A DNA stretch of 64,000 bases from Tanypteryx hageni (GCA_028673005.1 CM054113.1:173088837-173152836); one strand, 5' to 3'. Shown: positions 1 to 13,430, counted from the stretch's first letter. Notes: generated by a model not told the origin, from the sequence alone. Numbers and translations: made by a program.

Positions 1-222
1 CCGCATGTGAACAACCGCTGTTTCTCCCTTTCCATTCGGTCTCTTCTTGGGTGTAACTTGGCAACGTCTCCCCTTCCTCTTCTCATTTGCCAGAGCTCAA
101 AGTTGGAATACTTCGCTTACAGTACAAAATGGTTCAGGCTGGTCTTTTCTAACTTGATTGCATTCACTCGTAAATGTCTTTCCCTGCCATTTCCTCCGCT
201 CTCAGCTTTCCCGACCCGATTC

Positions 223-224
<2 letters not shown>

Positions 225-266
<42 letters not shown>
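225..266. repeat. (TA)n microsatellite
   Basis: About 21 uninterrupted TA dinucleotides. Similar tracts recur at 10.73, 36.97, 37.34, 37.74, 52.31 and 56.06 kb, where several abut SINE or foldback insertions. Confidence 0.97.
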
Positions 267-269
<3 letters not shown>

Positions 270-3200
270 TATATACGAGTATATAACGCATTCTCGGTCT
301 CCTTCCCGTCTTCTCTTTGAATTTTTTCTCTTCGATTTTTTACGCCAATTCTCCATTTTTCAACTCGACCCAGGCTCGCGAATGGCTACTTTCACCGTAT
401 TATATTTTCTTCCTCTTAATGTTTTCTCTCTTCGCATCTTTTTTTACTATCGTAAATATCCGTATTCATCCGTTTCGCCTCTCTTCCGATCCTCTCGCTT
501 TCTCGATTGCTTTTCATAACTTGATCTCTCTGGATATGTCCCTTCCCCTCTCTTTCCTCCCTCTTTTCTCTCACTCGTTTCGCGTCTTCCTCTACCTGCA
601 AATCTCAACCCCTTAACCCATTCTCTGGGTATCTCAGTACGCAAGCCTCTCACACAAACACACACATATATATGTGCGTGTTCTCAAAGAGGAAATTAAC
701 TGCGTCGTGGCAAGGTCGTTTCGCATGAGAGGGGATGAAAGGGAAAGGAGAAGCGGAGATGTTAGGAGGGATGTATAGAGAAAGAGAGGATGGGGGCGTT
801 ATACTTAGATTACAGAGAAATGAGAAAAGGGTTGCCAGAGAAATAGGAAGAGCAGTGAGAGAAAGAAAGAAAGATTAGGTCGGGGCAAGAGAAATGGAAA
901 TTTCCACCTCTCTCGCACGATTTCTTCATTTCTCTTTCGACTGTTTTCTCTCTCTCTCTCTCACGTGCACACAGAGCGCTTTTCGTTTTCCTCTTTCCGC
1001 CCCTTTCTTCTCTCCCTCGCATCCTTCCCGCAAACAGACGGACCTCTCGCGTTTTATACACATTTTCCCCTAGGGGGATGTAGAGGGCGTGAGAAGGCGG
1101 GAGAAGGAGAGAGTGAGTGACGAAGTCCACTTTACGGCGCATTAGGAATAATAGGAAGGATGAGTCCGTGACAGTTTGCAGGATGATGAATGGCTGCGGA
1201 TGGCCTGGGATTGTGTGCTTGCGCGTGCGTGTTTGTGTGGACGTATAAATGTGGAAGAAAGGAGAGGTCAGACGAGCGGCATTATTGTGCGCGTGTCGTT
1301 TTTTTTTTGTTCTCAGTGCTAGCGTGTGTGTGCAAGCGTTTGTACGGTTTTCTTATACGTGCGACTCGAGCCCTTTCCTTTGCTTTCTGTCATTGCCTTC
1401 TTTTTTATAACCTTATCACCTTTTCCTTTCCTGGACGCTCGGGAAAAATCGCATGCTGGAAAAAAGGCAAAAGGAAATCGAATATCGATTTACTAAAGAA
1501 ACGAGTTTCTGATGAATTTTTTATCCCCCGTGTATTTTTTCACCTTAATTTTGGTCCCTCTCGAAAAAAAGTTCCATTCGTGTGACTGAGCGAATTCGCT
1601 ATTTTAAAAAATGACTGATGGAAAGCTGTCGTTTTTCGTTATTTTGTTGTCTGATGTTACGTTTGCATATAGTACTTTGTTGTACAACTATACTGGGACA
1701 TCGTTCAGAGCCTTCATGAATGAATTGCTGAAAAAATGTCTACGCCAGTTTACACATTTTTCTTTTTTTGAGAACTACCTCACATTGCGCGGCCATCAAT
1801 TTCACATTAACGCGGCTTCGGAACGGTCTCCAAGAATTAAAAATCATAAAATGCTTTAATTCGACTCAGAGATTATAATAAAGAATAAAGAAAGCAATGC
1901 TGAATACAATATAGAATAGCAAGGTGTTTAATGTTGAATTCAAGACCGGTCATTTGTGACCTCATGTGTTATTATGGGGAAACCTCTCCCACTTTGCATG
2001 ATTTCGCTTTACACGATCTTTTCCAGAAACGCATGTACCGTGGAAAGTGAGGGATGCGTGTATTGACAAGTAGTCTGAGAATTTCTAATCCTTATGATAG
2101 AGTCAAAGAGACTCGGTTGACTATTTGGTAATTTTTAATTTTAAACCAGCGATCACGTTGCAGTTTTTATGTTATCGTTTTTCAAATTCCACCTTGACGC
2201 CAACGGGTTACCACAATAACCGCGCCGGATAATCGAGCAATCGACTTCGTTTTTACGTGGTTGCATAATCATAAACCCTAGAGAGACAAGTGATATTTTC
2301 CGTCTTTAACGAGGTACCAAATGCATTTGGAATCGCATTCGTAACGACAAAACTCCCTTGAACAAGGGAAGGCAGTTCTCCTTAGTTGTTCCCGAGCAAG
2401 GCATCACCGGGAACGAGGAAAGGGGAAACATTAAGGTTCGCCATTTGAAAATAATGAAAATATATGAATCTCCAAGCTTGCGGAAAGAAAATCGTTTTTC
2501 ATTTGTTCCCCTTACATTTTCTTGAGGGAGCTCTTTCGTTTCATCACGCGCTCGAAGCTGAGGAACGACGTTTTCGTAGCTCAAACATTGCCGTTCGGAA
2601 TGGGAGAGAAATGAGATCGCAGATGGGGAGGTGAAAGAAAAAGTAAAGATTCCGTTTAAAACTTTCTTTACATCCTTTTTCGCGGATATTTTACGTCATC
2701 TCCGTTACTCTCTATCCCGCAAGTTTGTTCGCGCGCTGTTGCAAATCTCTGTCGGGCGACTTAGTTCCCCGGCAGCAGAAGGGGATTTAACCGGAAAGAC
2801 GTAGGTGGCGGCTTCTCTTGCGTGGATAAGCCTTGGATTGAATGAGGTACGCAGCCTTAAATCCCATGCGGGAAAGATCCTTCGAACTTCGCCTGATTGC
2901 CTTGTTTTTATCCCTTTACCTAGTTTTCTCTCTCTATCCCTAGATGCTTTTCTTTGTCCTAATACCTTCATTGCTCTGCCGAAATTCGACACCATGAAGC
3001 GAATGTGGTACGGTAGTATTTTTTTCTGGATTTAGAAGAATGATTCGTTTACCTTAAGTTTTCAGCCAGCTGGCACTAGAGGGGTAGTGGTATTTCTTTC
3101 TTTTAGAATTATGAGTATCTAGGCGTACGATTCATTCTTGGAATCCAATTTCATATTAGAGGGATATATGGAAAGGAAGGGAACTCGAGCGGGTGCTTGG

Positions 3201-6200
3201 TTTCTGTTTTTACGCCGCACTTCAGAACCGGGCGATGATTAAAAGTTTATGAGAAATATCTTTAATATAACGCAGCGAAAATTCTTATTCCCGGGTTTTC
3301 TTTTAATGAAAAATTAATGGCGCGTGATATTGCTTTTTTCCTTAATCAAGCAGTTTTTTTTCTTTACCTCGGAAATGAAAAGTTAGTGAGGAAGTGTGTG
3401 TGAACATATCCGCGCTGACTTTTTCGCCGCAAGTGTTCTCAGGTAGCGTTATCATCAATACATTTTTTCTAGCCATATTCGTTCAACTCCGCGTGTTAAT
3501 CATGAGTTATTTTGATATTTTATGAGATATTTAAATATATGTTCCTCCGTTTCCTTAAAATGTCGCGGAAAGGAAGTAATTCCTGCCGAAGAAAAGTTTT
3601 AAGGAAGAAATTCCGAATTGCAATCATGGAAAAACTTGCTTTAAATTACCCTAGTTTTGATTTTTCGCGAATATCTCCTTTTTCTCCTACATCTCCTTTG
3701 TCTTTTCCCCTTTTCTTCGCCGGGGTCACCCTGATTGCATTTTCTCCTTCGCGTGTTTTCATTACACTGCAGTTCGTTCTCTTTTCCCGCTTACCTATTT
3801 TCTTTATTTATCACTATTAAACTCTTTCGTTTCGGCATTAATCTTTAGTTAAAATATTTTGGATGCGGAATAAAAATTTGAAAAATATTGCGCACGTTTC
3901 CAATAAATACGTGTCGCTTCATTTTCCTTTATTTTGAAACGTATTAGCCGAAACGTACGACCAAGACAATTTAAAGCTCCAGGTCGCATTTCGTGCGACT
4001 TCTGCTTGGAAAAGATAGTACAGCGTGGTGAGAAAATGCGACGACATGAGTCGAGTAAAAGAATGCCGGCATGAGTTGTTTAGGAAACGAAATATTGCGT
4101 TTTACTCTCCAAACCCAGCCGTTTAGTGCCACGATGTGCATTCAACGCGCGTTCCGAGTTTGACTTAGCGAATGTACGCGTACTTTGCAGAGTCATCGCC
4201 GCAAATCGGACGTTTACCTCAGATGAGAACGTCCCCTTCCCTTTCTCTCCTTCGGCCAATGTTAAAACGTCTCGAACGTACTTACAGCCAATTACAACCG
4301 TATAGGAGCAAACTTAGCTGTACATATACTGCGAGCTTCTTGACTCCCGAGGAAAAGGAATACCAGAAGCTCCTCCCGATGACCCGTTCCATCTTCCTTT
4401 TTAACTGTTGCCTTAATTCCTAATTACCTCTTTTATCCACCTTTCCTCCGCCTCTTTAAAATGCTAAGCGAAGTAGAGAAGAGTTAGGTGTCGGCGGCGC
4501 GAGTGAGAGAGAAGCTAAAGGTAAAGAGGAGGAGGTGGCGGGGGGAGGGTGGTTTCCAAGGAGGAAGGGACCAGTCTCTTGCGGCCTCGCCAAATGCGGT
4601 GTGGCGCCATCCCTCCACCCCTTTCTCTCTTCGTACAGCAGGAATGGTGCGGGTAAAGGGAGGAGTAGGAAGCTTCAACGCCGCCCTCTTATTTGCATGG
4701 AGGAATCGCGACCGCTTTTGCGGCGTGCCTATGTCGCGCCACCGAAACCTCATTTGTCGAGGGTTCCTCTTATGGGGGCGGGGCGAGGTCAAACTATTAC
4801 CCCTATCAGGGACTCCTCGTATGACTCCGGGAATGAGAGAGAGAGAGATAAATTCTGGTTTTGGAGAACTGAGCAGGAATAAGGCGTTCTATCTCTAGCA
4901 GTTAAGGTGGTGGATCGTCGGTCGGAGTCACGTGAACCGATTTGGCTTCCTACCTCATCAAAGACGTATCCCGAAATGCTTAGAATGACTGATGGAGTAC
5001 ACGTGCAAAATATGTAGAGGTGTTTTAATGTGGCCGATTAGATGTCGTTTATTCACGGTTATATTCAGTTCTTGATTTTTGGATATTTTTAGGGAACCGG
5101 TCATTTGCGTTCCTTAGATGTATTTTGGAAATAATGAAATGCGTGATGTAGGCGTGCGTAGGCGTTAATATTTAAAAAAAATGCTATGTCACGAATGGAA
5201 TTTTTGTGGTCTGGTGTTTATTTATGTGTGTGTTTCTTTATAGCCTTCGGATACCGAAAAGAAGGCTGATAGACTAATGTGGTGGAGAAAATTGAAAATA
5301 CGAAATGGAAAGGGAAATATCGAAGTTTTGTTTACATACTAGATTTTAACCGATCAAGCGGGAGTAGGAGGAAAATTCTATATTTGAGTGGGAGTCGAGC
5401 TCGGGCCTTCCACTTTCAGGGTTTTTGTCATCCTATGTTTTAAACTGTAAAATACCTATGGCTAATGTGCTTTTTTTAACTGATGGTACTAACTGTAGGC
5501 ACATAAATTAGTCTAGCCGGGTTTTTTTAAGGGGCGAAACGGCAAAGGATTTTTTCCAGCTACACTGGAATGAAAAATGCGAAAGAGAGGCTTAGTAATT
5601 TAAAAAAAACCCGAATACGTAAATCATGATTACGTGACCGAGGTTTGTAAAATATTCCGCGCGAGTCTTTGACCGATGTTAGAAAGATGAAAAGCAATCC
5701 TCCCAACAGGAAATTTTTACTTCTCGCGGCATTCATACACCGACTTCCGAACCATTCCGTGAGTTTACGATCTAGGGACACGTAAAAACCGGCGTAATTC
5801 CAGCCGATAAAGCTTTGTTTCTTAAATTTTAACGAAATTCAACGCAAAAGGAATTTTTTTATAAGTGCTGGAAACGCGCCATCAATCATTTTTCCTTTTA
5901 CTTCCCAAGGTCCCTTCTTTCTTCTCCTCTCGTTTTCTCTTCCTATTTTTTTAACGTGCTTCAGCAAGGATTTTGATTTTCTCCGAGAGATAGTAGGTGC
6001 ACGTTGGGGCAGTCTGAAAATCGTCGCCATGACACACGAGATATTGTGACGACCTCTGGATTTTGTCCCCTCATGCGTTGCTATGTTGTTCTCCTTTACG
6101 ATTCTCTTTTTGTTTCGGCGACAAAGAGGGCATAGACGCTCGTGACCGCTTTTGAGTCGTCTCCCAGCTTGTTTCGCACGCGATGTGAAGAAGGAAACAG

Positions 6201-6331
6201 CAATTCACATTTAGCAATCGTGCTCTTGTTCGCTCAATAATTCGAACCTTTTTATCTTTTTTTCCTTTGGTTCCCTATCTCATTAGTCGTCAATTCTTTC
6301 ATTCCGTGCGTTCGTGCGCACACGCGAGTTA
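267..6331. other. gene-free stretch, no recognisable genes
   Basis: I see no exon-like coding run. ORFs here are short and unrelated to any family I know. Roughly 720-890 is purine-rich on the + strand and 940-965 holds a CT run. A GC-richer patch lies at 4,480-4,900 without a recognisable product. The rest is AT-rich unique-looking sequence. Confidence 0.6.
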
Positions 6332-7342
6332 AAGGGATCCAGTGGCGTAACTAGAAACTCTGCCCCCCTCCCCCTTAAACAACCATGCTAAAAATCATCC
6401 TACATTCGCTTCAAAGATGTTGATATAAATGAAAAAATCCACTATTTAATATATAGTTTTATTTACAAGTTATTAGGCATTTTCAACGAGGTGATTTTCT
6501 GGTTTCTCTTTCCGAGCTCTAATTTTCTTTCCTTGTCTTTTTCGCAGTTACACTAGTTGTACTTGAATTATCCTTTACATCTAAATAAATTGTAAAAACA
6601 ATAAATATGATTGCAGTGTATCTCGATACGTAATTAATAAACTAAATATTTTTTTACTAATGATTTTCCCGATACTCCGGTTTTTTTGAAACCATTTTCT
6701 TCTAAAACTCAGATGTGTAAAAGTACGGATTTCCCATATATATTTAAGTACGTATGGCTTAATACTTTATTTCTTACGGAATACACGAAAGTCGGGATGC
6801 TTTGAGTAGGGGCGCGTGATTTTTAAATCCGGCCATGCATATCTAGCAAAATGCAATGTAGAAAAACATACATGAATAAATACTTTATAATGCAATAAGA
6901 TAAAGACTAAATTATATCTTCATACTTATCAAATTACATTAATGTTTCTCTCCTCAAAGACACCGAAAAACAATCGAAGTTTTCTGGTAAGCTTCATGGA
7001 ATAACGTGTTCATAACGGGCATACGTATTCACATATACAGTCCCTATATTATCGTCATTCCTAATGAATATAGTACAAAAGGTCTTTGTATCTCCAATGC
7101 GGGTCTGATGGATCCAGATGGATCTCGAGGAATAATGTTAAACCTCATAAGGTCAAGCGGCCTGCTAGGCTCTGTTTGCAGTTGGTTGGAAAAATGAGAA
7201 TTTTAGTAATGACGCGGGCTCCCAGATTCTTCCGGGCTCCTAGACCCTTCGGGCCCCCAGACCCTTCAGGGCTCCCAGACCCTTCGGGGCCACCCCGCGG
7301 TGGCGGACCTGGCTGCATAGTAGTTACGCCCCTGAAGGGATC
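6332..7342. mobile_element. non-autonomous hAT element (995 bp) with perfect 8-bp TSD
   Basis: The element runs 6,340-7,334. The left end begins CAGTGGCGTAACTA and the right end, reverse-complemented, begins CAGGGGCGTAACTA, giving a 14-bp terminal inverted repeat with one mismatch. Both ends are flanked by the identical octamer AAGGGATC (6,332-6,339 and 7,335-7,342). An 8-bp duplication and CAG-starting ends are the signature of hAT transposons. No transposase motif is seen inside, so the copy is non-autonomous. A GC-rich minisatellite sits just inside the right end. Confidence 0.9.
7216..7287. repeat. 17-18 bp GC-rich minisatellite inside hAT right end
   Basis: Four imperfect units of the type GGGCTCCCAGACCCTTC follow one another directly inside the right terminus of the hAT element. 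They read as a proline-rich low-complexity peptide in one frame, which I regard as meaningless. Confidence 0.85.
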
Positions 7343-8666
7343 ATGTTCGAAGAGTTATCATCGCCTCTAATTGTTTATTGTGCCGATGGCTACCCGCTAC
7401 TTTTCCAATTCCATCGTACAGGTGCATAAACTGAGCGCGTTTTGCCATTTTCCACGCTTGACCTCTTTCCGTCCTTTTTTTCTTCAAAGAGGATAACGGC
7501 CATTGCACTTTTTTAACATTGGATGATTGGATAAGACTTTATTATTAGAATCGAAAATAAGGAAATTTCGTTTTTGACTTAAATGCAAGTCTAGTTCATT
7601 AGACTGCTTGATGGCAATTTGGAATTACTTACATCATACTTTGGATTCGTTTTAGAAGTTAAAGGTTTGGCGTTAAAAAAATCCCATTTCGTGAAATACT
7701 CTCCGACCTCGCTAGGAACATTTATAAATTTACTGTTTTATTCTCATCAAACCCAATAAATTGACAAACTTAGCAATCAAAAAATGTTTTTAAAATTTAT
7801 CATTGACAAGGTGTTTAGCAAGTAACAAATAAATTAGTGTCTGGCGAACGGTGTACATTACGGAATAGCTATGCGTAGTAGAAACGGCAACCACTGAGTT
7901 AATAAGATCACATTCTAGCCTGCCTTAACGATAAATTTAAGGTTTTCTTCGGTGTTGTTATCTAGACGCGCGAAGAAGTTACCGCGATTCCTGTTGTCAA
8001 CATTATCAAGTGTCGGTAAATAATCTTATAACTCCCTCTTTACTAATTATTATTGATTTATACATCCTGGAAAGTCCCTTTTTCTCTTTTTCCTTTTTTG
8101 ACTTTTCCTTTTAAGCATACTAGTGGTAGTGTTTAAAAGTAATAATAGCCCATTTCTCCTTATAAAATTTGACTTCTGACATTTTGAATTTTGTTTGTTT
8201 TTATAATTTATAGGCGCAATTTTAATTGCTCTTCCCTTACGAAAAAGGTCACATTCCAGTATTGAACTAAAGAAAGAGGATTTTTCATTTGGTCAATCGT
8301 TAAAAATGCCCACAACCCTCCACACACAGTTTACTATATAATCATAATCTTCAATTATTAACGTTGCAATTTATTATGTTTGGCATTGCTACTACTATAA
8401 TTTTGATGCTTCATAAAAAGCGCGAAGTAAATAACGCTATTATTTTGTCTATTTGAATGCTTAATATACGCTAATTGATTCGGAGGCAATATTGCAAGAC
8501 CCGGAAAGAGTACGAAAAAGCCATAAAATTCGAAAAGAAACGCGTGTTTTTGACATTCTTCCGTGTAACATCTAAACATCGCAATAATAAGATATTTTAT
8601 AGTTTTGGCCGTCGAATAGCAAAAAACGGAGAAATTCGGTCCATATTTACGTATTTTAATAAATGA
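7343..8666. other. gene-free AT-rich stretch
   Basis: No coding family or repeat structure is recognised between the two hAT elements. Confidence 0.6.
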
Positions 8667-8890
8667 AGGAGGCGCGCCCTCTTGGAGAGGGGGCGTGAGG
8701 CTATGAGAAAATAATAAATCTTAATGTGAAATTCAGTTTAAAAACGCCTTTTTTAGCCGCATTAAATCATTTCTTTCGTTAGCATCCCTCAGAATTGTTT
8801 ATCCAGATGTTAATGATATTGGAGTAGATTTCAGTATTTGTCAGAATTATTCATCGCCAAAGATAGAAATCCTTTCTGTGGCTCATATTC

Positions 8891-10361
8891 ATCATTATTT
8901 AAATCGTAATGAGCTTTTCATTAAGGCAGAGCCAAACTCGTGGAAGCATCTTACGAGCTATCATTGCCAAAGCAAAGAAAGCTCACATGATTGGAGAGAC
9001 ACTTGTGAAACCGTGCTTGTTGACTACTGCGAATATTGTGCTTGGGGCCGAAAGCCAGAAGAAGTTATCAAAAATTTCGCTCTCTGATAACACAGTGAAA
9101 CGTCGCATCGATGAACTTGCAGAGGACATAAGAAGACAAGTTTTGGAAAAATAAAAGCGTTATTTTTTGCAATTCATCGCGACGATACCACTGATGAAGC
9201 TCGATGTTGTCAGTTGCTCATCTATTCTCGATTTGTGCATGGCAATGCATTGAAAGAAGAAATGTTTTTCTCAAAAGCGCTGGAGACCACATCAAAGGCT
9301 TCCGACATTTTGACAATGGTTTCTGTTTTTCAAGAAAATGGTCTTTCTTGGGAAAAGCTAGTCGGTGTTTGCACTGACGGTGCCCCAGCGATGCTTGACT
9401 CTCGCTCTGGATTCATGACTTTGGCCAAAGAAAAAAATCCAGCCGAAATTGGGGCTCATTGCATCAGCCACAGAAAAGCCTTGCTGCTCTGTAATTCGTT
9501 GAATTTGGCAATCAAAGTGTGAATTTGGTGAAGATAAACGCTTTGAATACAAGGCTTTTTGCAGCTCTTTGCACAAATTTTAAAGCTGATCATAAAACTC
9601 TTGTTTCACACGGAAGTCCTTTGACTGTCAAAAGGAAATATGCTGAGTCGACTCGACGAACTCGAGTGTGAAGTAGAAAATTTTCCTCCCAAGTCAGAAA
9701 AAAGTAGAATTGTACAGTGATTTCAAAGACGAGACGTTTCAACTTTCACTGGCGTATCTTGTAGATTTTTTAGGCTATCAGAAACTTCAATTTGAAGCTG
9801 CAAGGAAGAAACGCAAACATCATTGCCCACTACGGTGCCGTCCGAGCTTTCATGGAGAAAATTCAGCTTTGGAAGCGCCGACTTCATGCTAGAAACTTTA
9901 CATCGTTCCCTCATTTCAACGAACTCCTAGCGAAAAATGAAGATCTTGATAAGCATTACCTGGATCAAAAGAACAAAATTATGTCTCGTTGGGATTGCCT
10001 TATTGAAGAGTTCATGCATTATTTTTCAGATGCGATCTTGAAAATTGGTGCGAAATCCATTCATCATCGACGTGGATTCGTTCCTGGACCCTTAACAGGA
10101 ACAGGCCATCGAACTGAAGTGTGACTCAAGTGTAAAGGATAATTTCGAAACCGTGAACCTGGACTAATTTTGGGTTAAATACATACCCATTTACCCAAAA
10201 GTTGGAGAAGAAGCGCTGCGTTTGTCCATTCCCTTTTCTTCTACTTATCTTTGTGAATCTGGTTTTTTCAGCTCTCACTATAATAAAAACAAAACAGCTC
10301 AATCGGCTGAAAGTGGAGAGTGACTTGCGTTGTGCTCTTTCATCCTTCAAACCTAGAATTT
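8891..10361 (+). pseudogene. hAT transposase pseudogene, ZBED5/FAM200/SCAND3-like
   Basis: Translated pieces in several frames line up in order with ZBED5-type domesticated and active hAT transposases. They are IIAKAKKAHMIGETLVKP (about 8,960), then the first acidic motif RDDTTDEA (9,180), GVCTDGAPAML (9,367) and AHCISHRKAL (9,450). These are followed by INALNTRLFAALC, LYSDFKDETFQLSLAYLVD (9,706) and IQLWKRRL (9,859). The C-terminal dimerisation region (about 10,168-10,361) contains FWVKYIPIYPKVG, STYLCESGFSAL and TKQLNRLKVESDLR. The frame changes near 9,154, 9,520 and 9,780, and again near 10,100. The conserved tryptophan of the EVRWLS-type motif is replaced by a TGA at about 9,618. No BED zinc finger is seen upstream. 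The copy cannot make a functional enzyme. Family assignment is from remembered family motifs, not a search. Confidence 0.88.
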
Positions 10362-10530
10362 GAGCTTGTCAGAGAAAAACAATATCACAGGTCCCATTAA
10401 ATTAATTCGATTGAAATTGCTTTTATTTGCTTACATTACGTTTTATCTTCAATAGTAATTTACTGGAAAAAAATTCTATTTATTGCAGTTTAGTCGTTTT
10501 AGTTAGGTTTGAATGTGAAGTATATTTGTG

Positions 10531-10732
10531 ATATATTTATTTATTTTTATTTATTTCCATGCGGCCCCTAAACAGCCGTAATCGGCCTTTTACAAGGGGC
10601 TCATTAACATAATAACAAGGACTATCACAAACATCCATGCGCTAGGTGGAGAAAAACCCACCTAGGCGGGATTCGAACCCGCGACCTTCGGATGGGCAGG
10701 CGAGGACGTTACCCTGCCACCACCGAGGCCGG
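10531..10732 (-). mobile_element. tRNA-derived SINE, family 2, reverse orientation
   Basis: Read on the minus strand from 10,732, there is a tRNA-like head with an A box (TGGTGGCAGGG, about 10,712-10,722) and a perfect pol III B box, GGTTCGAATCC (10,669-10,679). A body of about 110 bp and an AAATAAATAAA-type tail at 10,531-10,556 follow. The tail and head are bounded by AT-rich and TA-repeat sequence, so the target duplication is not resolvable. The body differs from the SINE at 37,361, so it is a separate family. It is inserted in the ZBED-type hAT remnant and is therefore younger. Confidence 0.85.
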
Positions 10733-10764
10733 TATATATATATATATATATATTATTATTATTA

Positions 10765-10816
<52 letters not shown>
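10733..10816. repeat. (TA)n / (TTA)n microsatellite
   Basis: A TA tract with a short ATT-triplet interruption lies immediately at the 5′ end of the reversed SINE. Confidence 0.95.
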
Positions 10817-10820
<4 letters not shown>

Positions 10821-11163
10821 CTATTACAAGTTTAATTTAAAAAATAGTCATTTTTTGTTCATTTTAAAATATTCTATAAAATATGTATTATGTTTTTATG
10901 CGTATTTTTCAATGCATGATATTTATGCATCTGATATATGGGTAAATAATTATGAGTTAACTGATCATTAACAATAATAAAATCTGTTACAAAATATGTA
11001 ATAAAAATTTAAAAATAAATAAAACGCATATGAACAATAATATAAGTATGCGTGCAAACGGTTACATTTATTTCAATCAAATAAATGATGGGGGCGTGAG
11101 AGTTTCGTGAAAACCAAAGGGGAGGGCGTAATGTCAAAAATTTTGGGAAACACTGTCTTAGTA

Positions 11164-12857
11164 TTTCCCCGTTTTTCATCCTATCTCTCCCTTTTGTTGT
11201 CAACGTTCTTCTCCATACCCACATTTCGATTATTTCCAAGCATTTCATATACTTTTTCGTAAGTTTATGCTTCCTTATTTCCCTCCACCTCATTTATAAA
11301 TAATCTTCTGCATTATTCTCTCCCATCTCCATCGTGCGAGCACCTTTCTATCCTCTTCCTGCTGCCTTACTAAATTCCGTAGAATCGCTCGTATTCCTTA
11401 GCAAATTGCACTCGGAAATTTCAAGCTATTAAGAACTCCTCAATCGATGCAGAAAAAACGTTGTGTTTTTTCTTATTTAAGATTCTGTGAACTCCACACA
11501 CAAAATAATACGAAATATGCACCTTAACTAACGATTGAATGTTTCCATCTTGGTGGAAATATAGGAGAGGTTGGGCGGTGAAGCTTAACGACCCGTCTCT
11601 TGGATATGATCGTTACTGTTCTCGGAAAGTTAAATTTCCTTCGTCCATTTTTTAAAATGAATAACTCGAGCTTAGTAGCATTGAAATATTTTTATTACTC
11701 GATACTTATAGTGAATGCTTGGCTCTAAGTATAAGTTTTCCCTCAATGCGCGGTTTGTTTAGGTTGAAAACTCGGATCATCGGAATTCGATATCGGAACT
11801 GGGGCCTTTTATTCCTTCCCTCATAATCGCACGGCTAAGGGCTTCAAGTTTCGCTCGCCTTGCGATAAATTTTCTCTCGAATCTGCATACGGCCTTAATG
11901 GTGTAAATAATGGTTTCAACTTTTGGAGTTTTGGAATTGACGTCATCGCTCTCGGTGTCCGGAATCCTCTTAAATTTTTTTCAGCATTGCCACGTTGGAT
12001 TCCAAGAATGCCCTTCGATTTATTTTTCTCAGTATTTGCATTCGAATAAAAAATCACAGTAGCCTCATTCGCGTCCGTTCTAGGTAATATTTTTCGAGAA
12101 ATGCGAGAGGGTAAGATATTTTATCTTCTTCAAACCTTGCGAAAGTTCGTTCTAATTGAGGCTGGTGTATTTTCTCTTATTTAATTATTTCACATTTAAA
12201 ATTAGAATACTAAATTACTCGGACGGAATCCGTGTGCAGTACGTTTTTTTATCAAACTTGGAAAATAAATCGATGGAATTTGTTTTTTTATGTCTCTTTA
12301 CCTCTCCATCTATTGTACTATCTTAATCTTAAGAGTTTATTGTTCATCGAATTTGTCTGAGAAGTTTGATGAAATGTCATACGATTAACTTGCTGCAGTA
12401 TTTTTAGACTCAACATGGAAGCCCAACGTATGTTCCAGAAAATTCGAAAATAAATGTTTCATGCAAAGCTCTAATTAGTTGAGATTTTTTGTCTTATCGT
12501 CACAGGAAACCCAAGTTTAATATTTCTGCACTTAAATGTGAAATGGATTCATTATTTTCCCGCTATTCATTAATTAGAGGACACTTTTTATAACTAGCTT
12601 TTTCCTTTCTCATTATCTCACTCATCTTTTGCCGTTTTAATGTTCTCTCCCTTACTGTAAAACGCAAATGTATCGGTTTTTATACTATCTCAACCGCGAT
12701 AGAGCGCTTTCCTAAAAAAACTATCTATTATGAGCTTATTTTTTGGGAGTTGAGTGGTGGTTTGCGTGAATATTTATTCGCTTAATACCATTTATGTATA
12801 TAAAACAAAAACTGTTTGTAAAGAGATAAAATGCGTTCCGCAATTGCATCTGCAGCT
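11164..12857. other. gene-free stretch
   Basis: AT-rich sequence. A few short ORFs, none resembling a known family. No repeats noticed. Confidence 0.6.
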
Positions 12858-13164
12858 CAGACAAACAGCGCCCGGGAGAGGGGAGGCAGCTGGTCCAAAT
12901 AACCGGGGCCCGGGCTTATGGGGGCCCCTCTTTTAGGCAGAAGTTTCCTGTGAATATGAGTCACAATTTCTGCAATGCATTTTCTTTGTTGTCATCGTTT
13001 GTACATTCTGTATACGCTTTTCTTATTCTATGCTAAGCTGCTAAGAGGACTTAAAGAATGATTTAAATACGATAAGAAGTCAGTGGTCTTTAATTTATAA
13101 GGAAGCAAAAATGGTCGCCACTGGCATGGGTATTGACCAGATTCTGCCAGAAGCTCGTTATAGT

Positions 13165-13201
13165 GGGAGAGAGAGAGATAGATAGAGAGAGAGAGAGAGA
13201 A
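13165..13201. repeat. (GA)n/(GATA) microsatellite
   Basis: GAGAGAGATAGATAGAGAGA-type tract within the ZMYM1-type hAT remnant. Confidence 0.95.
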
Positions 13202-13430
13202 GTGATTGTTGATGAAAGTAAGTCTGACATTGAAGCAGAAGGTGGGGACGATACTGCTGGAAAGGTTTTCAGAAGGTCCTAGGCAGAATTACAGAGGGGA
13301 TAAATCATCGCTACCAGACTACAGTTCAGATATACCTCGTTTGGGTTTTTGTAGTCGTATCTTGAGAGAAATTGTAGCAAATGACTGCAGAACATTTTCT
13401 GCGTAGTATAAAGATGATGTTTATGGAGAA

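Larger units (their letters stand above)
8667..11163 (+). mobile_element. decayed autonomous-type hAT element (ZBED5/SCAND3-like, Buster-type)
   Basis: The body encodes a broken hAT transposase (8,891-10,361). The right terminus is recognisable: 11,090-11,155 has GGGGGCGTGAG, then a run ending GGGAAACACTG, which reverse-complements to CAGTGTTTCCC, a typical hAT end. On the left, a related GGGGGCGTGAG block lies at about 8,688-8,699, but I could not find the terminal CAG. The left boundary is therefore approximate and the 8-bp duplication unproven. A tRNA-SINE and a TA microsatellite have inserted at 10,531-10,816. Confidence 0.75.
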
